Below, one piece after another: positions 16,961 to 25,184 of a stretch of 56,610 bases of DNA (position 1 is its first letter; every line of letters begins with the position of its first letter). Origin of the DNA: RDXT01 sp033765305 (GTDB taxonomy: Bacteria; Bacteroidota; Bacteroidia; J057); the NCBI GenBank assembly GCA_033765305.1, contig JANRID010000024.1, forward strand, positions 1-56,610. The letters are read 5' to 3'. Under the pieces are notes generated by a model. It was not told the origin of the DNA. It saw only the letters and a program-made list of their open reading frames with translations, and did not search any database. Both the position numbers and the translations under genes were made by a program.

Positions 16961-16967
16961 CAGGGTG

Positions 16968-16975
16968 CAAATATA
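16968..16975 (-). promoter_or_regulatory. -7 box of the bamD operon
   Basis: TATATTTG on the minus strand, exact to the TAnnTTTG consensus, only seven bases before the bamD ATG. The transcript would be leaderless or nearly so. Confidence 0.6.
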
Positions 16976-17045
16976 CGAGTTCTCCGGAATCGGCAGGGGG
17001 GAAAATTTTGCTAATTTCGCCCCCGCCCAACGCCAGACGCCGGGC

Positions 17046-18161
17046 ATGCCTCTTTGGGTTGTACCGACTCCGACAATTTCCGTTCCGTTGCCGATCCTCG
17101 ACCGCTATATCATCCGCCAGTTTCTGGCCACCTTCTTCTTCATCCTCGGCATCGTGCTGGCGATCGCCGTGCTGGTGGATTTTGTGGAGAAAGTGGACGA
17201 GTTTATCGACAAAAAGCCCCCTTTGCGGGAGATTCTCTTCGACTACTACGTCAATTTCGTCCCGTACTACGGCAACCTGCTGGCGCCGGTCTGTATTTTT
17301 CTTGCCGTGATCCTCTTCACCTCACGCATGGCAGGGCGCACGGAGCTGGTGCCGCTGCTGGCTGCGGGGGTCAATTTTTACCGCATTCTGCGGCCCTACC
17401 TCGTCACGGCCCTGCTGCTGGGCGGCATGATCTTCGTCCTGAAGTCCTACGTCATTCCCCGCTCCACGGCCGCACGGCTGGAGTTCGAGTACAAATATCT
17501 CAAGAAGCGCCGCATTTCGAGCACCTACAACATCCACAAGAAAGTCGCCTCCGATACCTTTGTCTACATCCAGAATTACAGCGAGAAAAACCGCGACGGG
17601 CAGAATTTCACCATGACCCGCATCGTGGACGGCGACATTGTCTTCAAGCTGGACGCCCGCCGCATGGTGTGGAAGGACTCCACCCAGTCCTGGGAGCTGG
17701 TCAAGGTCATCATCCGCGACATCCAGGGCGGGCGCGAGCGCCTGCGCATGCGCGGCAACCTGGACACGACCTTTCTGCTGACCCCGGACGATATTTTCAT
17801 CAAGGAGCAGAAAGCGGAAACCATGACCCTCCCGGAGCTGCGCGAGTACATCCGGCTGGAGGAAATGCGGGGCTCGGATATTCTGGAGGATCTGTACATC
17901 GAGCGGATCCGGCGCTACTCCGACCCTACGGCGGTGATTGTGCTGACGCTGATCGGCTTCGCGATGTCGTCGCGCAAGAACCGGGGCGGCGTGGCGCTGC
18001 AGATCGGGATCGGGCTGCTGCTGTGCTTTTTGTACATCGTGCTGCTCTTTGCCGGGCAGGCAGTGATCAGCGACGAGTTTCCGCCGTGGCTGGCGGTGTG
18101 GATGCCGAATTTTATTTTCCTGCCGGTGGCGGGGCTGCTGCTGCGGCTGGCTCCCAAGTAG
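17046..18161 (+). CDS. LptF/LptG family LPS export permease
   Basis: From MPLWVVPTP the protein has 371 residues. Membrane helices are at about 30-55 (FLATFFFILGIVLAIAVLV), 78-98, 120-145 and three more at the C-terminus (ILLFAG... region and IFLPVAGLLLRL), flanking a periplasmic beta-jellyroll, the YjgP/YjgQ topology. RYIIRQFLATFFF is a typical start. LptF and LptG form the permease of the ABC machine that lifts LPS out of the inner membrane. A single copy here cannot be assigned to F or G. Divergent from bamD, which also serves outer membrane biogenesis. Confidence 0.9.
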   Translation: MPLWVVPTPTISVPLPILDRYIIRQFLATFFFILGIVLAIAVLVDFVEKVDEFIDKKPPLREILFDYYVNFVPYYGNLLAPVCIFLAVILFTSRMAGRTELVPLLAAGVNFYRILRPYLVTALLLGGMIFVLKSYVIPRSTAARLEFEYKYLKKRRISSTYNIHKKVASDTFVYIQNYSEKNRDGQNFTMTRIVDGDIVFKLDARRMVWKDSTQSWELVKVIIRDIQGGRERLRMRGNLDTTFLLTPDDIFIKEQKAETMTLPELREYIRLEEMRGSDILEDLYIERIRRYSDPTAVIVLTLIGFAMSSRKNRGGVALQIGIGLLLCFLYIVLLFAGQAVISDEFPPWLAVWMPNFIFLPVAGLLLRLAPK

Positions 18162-18167
18162 GAAGTA

Positions 18168-18362
18168 TTCAGTATCAAGTCGTAAGACGGGCTTGGGGGG
18201 TAGTGGGTAGTGCGTATTGAGTAGTGGGTACGGGGCTATGCCGTCCGCCTGCGGCTGCACAGCCTAAAGCAGTCTTTCTACTTACTTCTTGCTACTTGTG
18301 TCTTCCTACTTACTTCTTGCTACTTACTTCTTCCTACTTGCGTCTTCCTACTTGATACTCAG
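18168..18362. repeat. Inverted and short tandem intergenic repeat element
   Basis: 18168-18189 and 18341-18362 are inverted copies matching at about 19 of 22 positions. Between them, 18273-18355 holds six degenerate head-to-tail units of about 14 bp (TTCTTSCTACTTRC), and 18198-18233 repeats TAGTGGGTA. The element fills the gap between convergent genes and could fold as one long hairpin. It does not have CRISPR repeat/spacer structure. Confidence 0.7.
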
Positions 18363-19024
18363 TACCGCATCCGCTCCAGCAGCAGCGCCCGAAGCTCCTC
18401 CGCATCGGCTGCGAGGACCTGCACGCCGGCTTGCCGCAGCCGGTCGGCATGCGCCTCGAAAATATGCCCGCCGCCCAGAAAGCCGATTACGTCCAGACCT
18501 GCCGCCAGCGCCGCTGTGGCTCCGGCAAAGCTGTCCTCGACCACCAGGCAGTCTGCCGCCTGCAGCCCGATCTGCGCCAGCGCGTACTGGTACACGTCCG
18601 GCGCCGGCTTGGGCCGCGGCACGTGGTGCGATGAAAAATAGCGCTCCCCGAAGTGCCCGGACATGCCGGTGCGCTCCAGCGAATGCGCCACATGGCGCAC
18701 CGAGCTGTTGGACGCCACCGACTTCGGCACCGGCGGCAGGGCATCGAGCATGGCCAGCATGCCGGGGATGGCTTCCAGCTCCGTCTCGTGCGCGTGGCGC
18801 GAGGCGGTCAGCAGCTCCTCGATGAAGGTGTCCGGCAGCCGGACCGCATATTCGGCCTGGAGAACGGCCAGGATGTCCTGCTCCATCATACCCGAAAACC
18901 GGCGGCAGAACTCCGCCTCGCCGGGCCGGATGCCGTAGGGCGCCAGCATCCGCAGCGCCACCCGGGCGGCCAGGATCTCGCTGTCGACCAGCACGCCGTC
19001 GCAATCGAAAATCAAATGCTGCAT
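18359..19024 (-). CDS. HAD-superfamily hydrolase, beta-phosphoglucomutase-like
   Basis: The start MQHLIFDCDGVLVDSE at 19024 puts HAD motif I (D7, D9) at the N-terminus; the frame is open upstream but antisense to other genes. A 221-residue protein with a helical cap (LRMLAPYGIRPGEAEFCRRF), motif II SNSS, motif III lysine in RPKPAPD, and motif IV VVEDS. It belongs to the group of small sugar-phosphate phosphatases and mutases. Substrate unknown. Cytoplasmic. The stop lies inside the right arm of the intergenic repeat. Confidence 0.9.
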   Translation of the reverse strand: MQHLIFDCDGVLVDSEILAARVALRMLAPYGIRPGEAEFCRRFSGMMEQDILAVLQAEYAVRLPDTFIEELLTASRHAHETELEAIPGMLAMLDALPPVPKSVASNSSVRHVAHSLERTGMSGHFGERYFSSHHVPRPKPAPDVYQYALAQIGLQAADCLVVEDSFAGATAALAAGLDVIGFLGGGHIFEAHADRLRQAGVQVLAADAEELRALLLERMRY

Positions 19025-19090
19025 GGGATGGTTTTTCCGGCAAATTTGCCCATTTTCCCGCAACAGAACCAGCCTTTCACACAGAAAACG

Positions 19091-19918
19091 ATGAACAACG
19101 CCCCCCTCCGCATCTGGCACGTCGGCAACTGGTGCATCCACACCGGCCAGAAGTACATCGAATCGCCTTTCCTCGGCCCGACCAAGGGCGTCGAAATCCT
19201 CAACTATGCCCAGCCCCTGGTCGATGCGCTGCAGCGCATCCCCGGCGCCGAGGTGCGCTCCGAGCCGTCCTGGGACCTCTACAACATGTCGCCGGAAACC
19301 TTCGGCGAACGCCTGGCATGGGCCACCACGATCATTTTCGGCGACGTGGAAACCAAATGCCTCATGCTGCACCCCGACTTTTTCAACCGCGGCAAGTGGG
19401 GCGATGCCTACGTGACCTTCCCGGACCGCTTCGTGCTGCTCCAGGAATGGGTGGCCGCCGGCGGGCACTTCCACATGATGGGCGGCTGGTACAGCTTCGG
19501 CGGGGAAACCGGCAAGGGCGGCTGGGGCCGCAGCCGGTTCCACGAGGTGCTGCCCGTCGTCTGCCTGCAGGGCGACGACCTGATCGAATCGACGGAGAGC
19601 TTTCCGGTCCGGATTCCTGTGCCGGACCACCCGGTGCTCGAAGGCATTTCCTTCGCGCAGATACCGCCGCTGCTCGGCTTCAACGAAACCGCCCTGCGGC
19701 CCGGCGCCACTGCCCTGATCGAAATCGGCAGCTACACCGGCCAGTGGCATCCGCTGCTGGCTGCCCAGCCCTACGGCCGCGGCGTCTGCTCGGCCTTCAC
19801 CACCAGCGCCAGCCCGCACTGGGGCATCAACCTGATGAAATGGCCTGAATACGACCGGCTCTGGCAGCAGGTGTTCACGCGGATGGGGCAGCTTTCCCCC
19901 TACTCCGCCAGCTCGTAA
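19091..19918 (+). CDS. Putative glutamine amidotransferase-like protein (GATase1-like, DUF1355-type)
   Basis: A 275-residue cytoplasmic protein starting MNNAPLRIWHVGNWCIHTGQ. It resembles the class I amidotransferase-like family also called DUF1355: PTKGVEILNYAQPLVDAL, WVAAGGHFHMMGGWYSFGG, and a C-terminal GRGVCSAFTTSASPHWG. The GGWYSFGG stretch stands where the nucleophile elbow is expected, with no obvious cysteine, so glutaminase activity is doubtful. Related proteins are trehalose-utilisation or sugar-binding paralogues. Its 3' end overlaps the convergent glycosyltransferase by 19 bases. Confidence 0.75.
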   Translation: MNNAPLRIWHVGNWCIHTGQKYIESPFLGPTKGVEILNYAQPLVDALQRIPGAEVRSEPSWDLYNMSPETFGERLAWATTIIFGDVETKCLMLHPDFFNRGKWGDAYVTFPDRFVLLQEWVAAGGHFHMMGGWYSFGGETGKGGWGRSRFHEVLPVVCLQGDDLIESTESFPVRIPVPDHPVLEGISFAQIPPLLGFNETALRPGATALIEIGSYTGQWHPLLAAQPYGRGVCSAFTTSASPHWGINLMKWPEYDRLWQQVFTRMGQLSPYSASS

Positions 19919-20847
19919 TTCCGGAAGCCCCAGAGGGTGCGCCCGCCGAAGAGGCGGTTTTCGAGCCAGCTGACCAGGCGGTACTTCAGCCGCTCGTGCT
20001 TCACGAGCCCCCGGCTGCGGGGCGGTCCGCCCCCGTGGCGGAGCTGGTCCTGCCAGTCCAGGGCAGCGATGCGCGGTGCCATCACCGCCGGATGCGTACC
20101 CCGGAACCGGGGGATGCGGCTCAGGTCGCCATAGTCGAAGACCGGCGCATTGGCGGCGTGGCGGGCTGCAGCTGCCTCGGTGCCGTGGTGAATGCGGTCG
20201 AACACCTGGCGTTTGGTCTGCATCGAGGCCGGCGGACGCACCCAGCCGTAGTGGTAAATGGCCGCATCGGCCCGCGCCGCCCGCAGCTTGAAGCTGCCCT
20301 CCGGATTGCGGTAGCTCCGCCCGTCGAACTGCGGGATCCGGCGGAAAGACTGCGCCGATTCCCACGAATGAATCTCCGGCCGGTTGCGGATGATGCGGAT
20401 CTCCTCCCGGTACCAGCCGTGCGAGCGCAGCTCGTGGGCGTAGTCGCCCCAGAAATGGTGGTAGCGCAGCAGCAGCGCCTCGATGTCGTCCCGGTGCAGC
20501 AGCGCCTCGCAGCGGGCGCGGATGCGGGGCAGGTCTGCCTCGTGCAGCACCTCGTCGGCCTGGAGGTAGAGCAGCCAGTCGCCGCTGCACTGCGCCTTGG
20601 CCAGGTCTGTCTGGTGCGCATGCTCCATGCCGCGGGGAAAAGCCTCCAGGTCCCAGACCGTATCGAGGATGCGTAGCTTGGGCGAATGCAGTGACTCCAG
20701 CGCTTCGCGGGTGCCGTCGTCCGGGTCGCAGTCGCCCAGGGCCACGACAAACTCATCCACGAGGGGCAGCGCCGAAGCCACCGCTTCCCGGATGGGATAG
20801 TGCAACTTGACCGCGTTGCGCGCAAAGCTGAATCCGCTGATCCGCAT
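19900..20847 (-). CDS. Family 2-like glycosyltransferase
   Basis: A 315-residue protein with a short GT-A fold: ISGFSFARNAVKLHYPI at the start, VDEFVVALGDCDPDDGTRE for nucleotide-sugar binding, and LYLQADEVLHEADL as the DxD-equivalent (QADE). The C-terminus is basic with YRLVSWLENRLFGG. No membrane helix. Substrate unknown; likely surface glycan synthesis. The promoter box is so close to the ATG that the mRNA is probably leaderless. Confidence 0.83.
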   Translation of the reverse strand: MRISGFSFARNAVKLHYPIREAVASALPLVDEFVVALGDCDPDDGTREALESLHSPKLRILDTVWDLEAFPRGMEHAHQTDLAKAQCSGDWLLYLQADEVLHEADLPRIRARCEALLHRDDIEALLLRYHHFWGDYAHELRSHGWYREEIRIIRNRPEIHSWESAQSFRRIPQFDGRSYRNPEGSFKLRAARADAAIYHYGWVRPPASMQTKRQVFDRIHHGTEAAAARHAANAPVFDYGDLSRIPRFRGTHPAVMAPRIAALDWQDQLRHGGGPPRSRGLVKHERLKYRLVSWLENRLFGGRTLWGFRNYELAE

Positions 20848-20851
20848 GCGG

Positions 20852-20859
20852 CAAAGATA
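20852..20859 (-). promoter_or_regulatory. -7 box of the glycosyltransferase gene
   Basis: TATCTTTG on the minus strand fits TAnnTTTG exactly and ends four bases before the ATG at 20847, implying leaderless initiation. Confidence 0.55.
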
Positions 20860-20890
20860 GGCACACAGCGCACATGGCGCCAGCCCGGGC

Positions 20891-21763
20891 TTACAGGCCT
20901 GCGGCGTAGGCGCCGATGGACAGCGCCGGGCGGCCCAGCTCGGCCCAGGTCTGCTCCGCGCCGAAGGTTTCCGGGTATTCGTTGAGCGCCTCCACGATAT
21001 GTGCGCCGTAGTCGAACGTGCGGCTGAACGGCGCCAGCATGCGCATCATGCCCATCGGCATGCGGGCCGCCTGGAGCTTCGCCTTCCGGTACTGCGCCAT
21101 GAAGCGGGCGGCAGCTTCATCGGCTGTCAGGGCCTCCGGGCCCTGGACGACGTATTCGCGGTTTTCGCCCGGCTGCAGCAGCTCGAACGAGCGCCGCACC
21201 TGCCGCGCGAAATCTTCCGATGCGATGAAATACATCGGATGCTTCGACACCCCCGCCAGCAGGATGCGGCTGCCCATGCGGTAGCTGCCGGCCTCGAAAT
21301 TATCCATGAAGGTCGAAGGGTAGAACAGCGTGTGGCCGATGCCGCTTTCCCGGATCAGCCGGACCGCTTTGTGCTTCAGGCGGAAGACCCACCAGTCAAA
21401 GCCGTTCATGCCCTGGTAGCGCTGCACGAGCGAGGAGCAGTAGGCGATGCGGCGGATGCCCAGCTCCTGCGCTGCGGCCACGGCCTGCGCCAGACCCTCG
21501 CGCTCCGGCTGAAATGCCTTCGGGCTGGAGGCAGGCAGCACCGACAGGTTGAGGTAGAGGGCATCGGCGCCCTGGAGCGCGGCCCGGATGCTGGCAGGGT
21601 CGCGCAGATCGCCGGGCAGCAGGCGGATGGAATCCGGCAGCAGCTTCCGGGCCGCCTCCGGATGGCGGACCATGGCGGTCACCCCGAAACCCGCGCGGGC
21701 GAGTTCGAGGGCGACCGGACGGCCCAATTTGCCCGTAGCGCCGAATATGGTGATGCGTTGCAT
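20891..21763 (-). CDS. NmrA-like NAD(P)-binding SDR protein
   Basis: A 290-residue atypical short-chain dehydrogenase. The dinucleotide-binding motif is ITIFGATGKLGRPVALEL (4-21), followed by VTAMVRHPE, DLRDPASI and the strand RIAYCSSLVQRY. The Tyr-x3-Lys catalytic pair of classical SDRs is not evident, which fits the NmrA/atypical-a5 group that senses redox state or acts on nucleotide-linked substrates. Cytoplasmic. Specific role unknown. Confidence 0.85.
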   Translation of the reverse strand: MQRITIFGATGKLGRPVALELARAGFGVTAMVRHPEAARKLLPDSIRLLPGDLRDPASIRAALQGADALYLNLSVLPASSPKAFQPEREGLAQAVAAAQELGIRRIAYCSSLVQRYQGMNGFDWWVFRLKHKAVRLIRESGIGHTLFYPSTFMDNFEAGSYRMGSRILLAGVSKHPMYFIASEDFARQVRRSFELLQPGENREYVVQGPEALTADEAAARFMAQYRKAKLQAARMPMGMMRMLAPFSRTFDYGAHIVEALNEYPETFGAEQTWAELGRPALSIGAYAAGL

Positions 21764-21800
21764 AGGCTGGCTGGAAGCGGAGAATGAGAGCAGGGTCTGT

Positions 21801-23510
21801 TCACATCCCGGGCGCCTGCAGGATGCGCTCCAGGATTTTGCGGGTAATGAGGTAGGTGGGCTTGACGCCGACCAGGCCCAGGCTGCCGGAGGCCAGCGTG
21901 GAGCCGCTCAGCAGCGGATTGTCCGAAGCGTAGTAGGCATAGCGCAGCACCACGTCGCGGCGGATATTTTTGCGGATGCGGGCTGCGGCCTGGATGGCCT
22001 TCTGATAGTGTGCGCCCTCCATCTCCAGCCCGATGGCCTGCCAGGACGAGTTTTTGAAGTATTCCAGCACATCCCGGTTCTGGAGCGAGGTGCCCAGCAC
22101 GGTGATCATGGGCCCTTCGAGCACCGTTTCGCCCGAATCGAGGAAATGCTCGCGGGTGAAGTCGTTTTCGAAGGGATAATTATCGGCTGTGCCCTCGAAG
22201 ACATGCGAATTGGGCACCATGATGTCCCCTTTGCCGCCTTCGAGGATGCCGGCTTTGCCCATGACAGACACGGAGATCACCGGCATGCGCCAGATGCGGT
22301 CCGGGCCTTTGAAAGGCTTGAGCAGTTCGTCCATCGTCTCGAACGCCTGCTCGCCGAAGGCGTAGTCCATCGTCAGGATCACGGGGCGGTGCGTGCGCAC
22401 GGCCTCCAGGTCGGCATGCAGCTCGGGAGCCAGCTGGCTCAGGTCCAGCCGCTCGGTGTCGAAAATCTGCACAGCGATGCCGGTGCCATAGGGATCGTCC
22501 AGGACATCCATGCCATGCTCCTGGGCGTAGGCCGCCACCTGCTTGCGCAGGCCCTGGTTTTCGGGCTGGCTCAGCTCCATCGCCAGTTGCTCGATGGTCA
22601 CCGCCGGCCCGAAGGACTCCCGCAGGGCGGGATAGGCGAAGAGCGCGTTCATCACGCTGTGGGTATTGGCGCTGATGATGTGCAGCGGGCGCTCCAGCAG
22701 GCGGTTGCGGTGGAGGTGCTGCTTGATGTGCACCGCCCAGCGCTCGCCGTAGATATGATGCCCGATGCGGTCGCGGAGGGTAGGCGAAAACGTCACCTCG
22801 CGGTAGCGGCCCTGGAGCTCCTCTTCGAGCGAAAGGCGGCCCAGCCAGTAGACGATGTGGAAGAGACCGTTGTTTTTATCCGAATTGCGGGCCAGGCGCT
22901 CGTAGGCATGCTTGGTTTCGGCGAAGCTGCGGCCCAGGATGGAGCTGAGGAAGGAAAACGCCACCTCGCGGTTGCGCTCGTCGAGGCCGGAGACGCCGTT
23001 TACAATGGCTTCGAGGCGCTTCCATTCGCCGGTAGGCTCGCCGCGCTTGTCCAGGATGTGGTGGCGGATCTTGTCGGCCTCCGAAAAGAGAAAGGTCAGG
23101 TGGGTGAGGATGTCGTAAATCTCGCTGCGGCCGCGGGTCACCTCCATCAGCATGTATTCCTTGTCGATGCGGTAGCAGTTGCGGCGGCGGGCCACCGGCA
23201 GCACCACCTCGAAGTCGGAGTCCTTGTAGCCTTCCTCCGATACGAGCTTGATATAGCGGCATTCCTCGATGCCCTTGGGCAGGCGGTCCATGACATAGAC
23301 GAGCCCCTCCAGCTCCACTTTATGCGGATCAGTCATGGAGCCGTAGATCTCCGGGCTCAGGGTCCGGAGCGCTTCGGTAATGACCTCGCCGGGCGAGCCC
23401 AGGCTGCGGCAGGCGCCGCTGTTGAAGAGGTGGCGCATCTCGATATAGAGGCGCTCGATGGCTGCGCGGGACTCCCGCGCGCGGGTCAGGGCGATTTCGT
23501 TGATTTCCAT
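21801..23510 (-). CDS. Bacteroidota conserved protein, probable DUF6909 family
   Basis: From MEINEIALTRARES the protein has 569 residues; nine extra upstream codons are possible. No signal or membrane segment. I believe this is the Bacteroidota-restricted DUF6909 family, but that name is from memory. Visible blocks are RLYIEMRHLFNSGACRSLG, KLVSEEGYKDSDFEVVLPVA, HIKQHLHRNRLLERPLHII and, near the C-terminus, VLGTSLQNRDVLEYFKNSSW then IGLEMEGAHYQKAI. The MEGAHY block recalls the ribose-binding MEG motif of nucleoside phosphorylases and AMP nucleosidases, so a nucleoside-acting enzyme is possible. Confidence 0.65.
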   Translation of the reverse strand: MEINEIALTRARESRAAIERLYIEMRHLFNSGACRSLGSPGEVITEALRTLSPEIYGSMTDPHKVELEGLVYVMDRLPKGIEECRYIKLVSEEGYKDSDFEVVLPVARRRNCYRIDKEYMLMEVTRGRSEIYDILTHLTFLFSEADKIRHHILDKRGEPTGEWKRLEAIVNGVSGLDERNREVAFSFLSSILGRSFAETKHAYERLARNSDKNNGLFHIVYWLGRLSLEEELQGRYREVTFSPTLRDRIGHHIYGERWAVHIKQHLHRNRLLERPLHIISANTHSVMNALFAYPALRESFGPAVTIEQLAMELSQPENQGLRKQVAAYAQEHGMDVLDDPYGTGIAVQIFDTERLDLSQLAPELHADLEAVRTHRPVILTMDYAFGEQAFETMDELLKPFKGPDRIWRMPVISVSVMGKAGILEGGKGDIMVPNSHVFEGTADNYPFENDFTREHFLDSGETVLEGPMITVLGTSLQNRDVLEYFKNSSWQAIGLEMEGAHYQKAIQAAARIRKNIRRDVVLRYAYYASDNPLLSGSTLASGSLGLVGVKPTYLITRKILERILQAPGM

Positions 23511-23633
23511 GCGGGGCAATCGGGGGTGATGGAGCAAATTTCAGGGGGAATAGGCCAATAAACCAAACCGCAATCCGATTTTCAGGGTTACAGAATGCAG
23601 CCGGGCATCCGCCCTGCGGTGTCGTTTCCCGAT

Positions 23634-23641
23634 TAACTTTG
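23634..23641 (+). promoter_or_regulatory. -7 box of the DUF2911 gene
   Basis: TAACTTTG fits TAnnTTTG exactly, 51 bases before the ATG. No TTG was seen at the expected -33 position. Confidence 0.55.
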
Positions 23642-23692
23642 CCCGGCGCTTTGCGTATTTCCGGTTAACACCTCACCCATCCCCAAACCTGC

Positions 23693-24229
23693 ATGCATAT
23701 GCTCCGCTTTCTGCTCATTCTGCCGCTTGCCCTGCTCATCTCCATCCCCGCTGCACTCGGACAGAAATTTCCCGGCCTGGACAAAAGCCCGGCCGACATC
23801 GTGTACCTGCGCAAGGGAAACAAGCCCATCGTCAAAGTCGTGTACAGCCGCCCCGCCAAAAGCGACCGCCAGATCTTCGGCGACCTGGTTCCCTACGGCA
23901 AGGTATGGCGCACCGGTGCCAACGAGGCCACCGAAATCAAATTTTATCAGGATGTCGTCTTCGGCGACAAGCCCGTCAAGGCCGGTACCTATGTCCTGTT
24001 CTCCATCCCCGGCGAAACGTCCTGGACGCTGATCCTCAACTCCGAACTCGACCAGTGGGGCTCCTACGGCTACAAAGACAAGTATGACGTGGCCCGCACC
24101 GAGATCGTGCCGGCCAAGGTGTCCGATCCTATCGAATACTTCTCCATCGCCTTCCGCGACGAGGCCGGCGGCGGGGTGATGATGCTCGGCTGGGACATGG
24201 TGCTGGCCGAGGTGCCGATCAAGTGGTAG
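23693..24229 (+). CDS. DUF2911 family secreted protein
   Basis: A 178-residue protein with signal peptide MHMLRFLLILPLALLISIPAALG. The body matches DUF2911: VKVVYSRPAKSDRQIFGDLVPYGKVW, RTGANEATEIKFYQDV, and KAGTYVLFSIPGETSWTLIL. The family is common in Bacteroidota and of unknown function, probably periplasmic. A long hairpin terminator follows. Confidence 0.92.
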   Translation: MHMLRFLLILPLALLISIPAALGQKFPGLDKSPADIVYLRKGNKPIVKVVYSRPAKSDRQIFGDLVPYGKVWRTGANEATEIKFYQDVVFGDKPVKAGTYVLFSIPGETSWTLILNSELDQWGSYGYKDKYDVARTEIVPAKVSDPIEYFSIAFRDEAGGGVMMLGWDMVLAEVPIKW

Positions 24230-24270
24230 CCTGCCAGCGGCAGATGCCGCTTCCTGGCAATCCGCACATT

Positions 24271-24306
24271 GAAAATCCGGAGGCCCAGCTGGGTCTCCGG
24301 ATTTTC
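24271..24306. terminator. Bidirectional hairpin terminator
   Basis: GAAAATCCGGAG pairs with CTCCGGATTTTC around a further GCCCAGCTGGGT stem. The A-rich and T-rich stem ends give poly-U in both directions. It lies between convergent genes. Confidence 0.85.
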
Positions 24307-24310
24307 CGCA

Positions 24311-25030
24311 TCAGCGCACCAGCTTGTACTTGAGAATGCAGTAGATGGCCCGGAAGCCATCCCGCCAGCCGATTTTTTTGCCTTCCTCGTAGGTGCGGCC
24401 GTAATAGGAGATTCCGACCTCGTAGATCCGCACGCCGGGCACCCGCGCCATCTTGGCGGTCACCTCCGGCTCGAATCCGAAGCGCTTTTCCGCCAGCTTC
24501 AGCCCCTGCAGGATGTCCCGGCGGAAGAGCTTGTAGCAGGTCTCCATGTCCGTGAGGTTGAGGCCGGTCATCATGTTGGAGAGGAAGGTCAGGATCTTGT
24601 TGCCGATGGAGTGCCAGAAAAACAGGATGCGGTGCGGCGAGCCGCCCATGAAGCGGGAGCCGTACACCACATCGGCAAATCCTTCCAGCATCGGGCGCAG
24701 CAGGAGGTTGTACTCCCGCGGGTCGTATTCGAGGTCGGCGTCCTGAACGATGATGCAGTCGCCGGTGGCGTGGGCGATGCCGGTATGCAGGGCTGCGCCT
24801 TTGCCCTGGTTGCGCGCATGCTCGATAAACCGGATGGGCAGCTCCGGATGCCGGCCCATGTACGCGCGGACCGCATCCCCGGTGCCGTCGGTCGAACAGT
24901 CGTTGACGAGGATCAGCTCTTTTTCGATTCCTCCGATCAGGGTAACCTCCCGGATCCGGTCGAGAATGAGGTGAATGGTCGCCGCCTCGTTGTAGGCAGG
25001 AATGAGGATGGAGAGCTTCCGGATGCCCAT
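24311..25030 (-). CDS. Glycosyltransferase family 2, DPM1-like
   Basis: Starting at MGIRKLSILIPAYNEAATI, the protein has 239 residues. The GT-A features are VNDCSTDGTGDAV, then QGKGAALHTGIAHATGDCII, the DxD motif in QDADLEYDPREY, and YGSRFMGG. This matches polyprenyl-phosphate mannosyl/glucosyltransferases. The C-terminus KKIGWRDGFRAIYCILKYKL lacks membrane helices, so it is of the soluble DPM1 type. It transfers a sugar from a nucleotide donor to polyprenyl phosphate at the membrane. Divergent from the subtilase gene. Confidence 0.88.
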   Translation of the reverse strand: MGIRKLSILIPAYNEAATIHLILDRIREVTLIGGIEKELILVNDCSTDGTGDAVRAYMGRHPELPIRFIEHARNQGKGAALHTGIAHATGDCIIVQDADLEYDPREYNLLLRPMLEGFADVVYGSRFMGGSPHRILFFWHSIGNKILTFLSNMMTGLNLTDMETCYKLFRRDILQGLKLAEKRFGFEPEVTAKMARVPGVRIYEVGISYYGRTYEEGKKIGWRDGFRAIYCILKYKLVR

Positions 25031-25156
25031 AGCGCGGCAAAGATCCGAAAGACCGGCGGAAGATCCAATGCCGGCGTCAGAACCTTTTCGGGGGTTTGCG
25101 GTTCGGTACAAAGGCGCGGGAAATCTGCGAAATACTGCCTTATTGATTTTTTTTCA

Positions 25157-25164
25157 TATCTTTG
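25157..25164 (+). promoter_or_regulatory. -7 box of the subtilase gene
   Basis: TATCTTTG fits TAnnTTTG exactly and lies 20 bases before the ATG at 25185, within an AT-rich patch. Confidence 0.55.
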
Positions 25165-25184
25165 ACGACCCTAATTGTGCTGAA

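Noticed and set aside
16854..17045. N-terminal extension of the LptF/LptG permease
   Set aside because: The upstream frame is antisense to the start of bamD and lacks hydrophobic or conserved sequence; MPLWVVPTP at 17046 precedes the conserved RYIIRQFL block.
18273..18355. Possible CRISPR array
   Set aside because: Units are ~14 bp, head-to-tail and degenerate, without spacers of constant length, and no cas genes are present.
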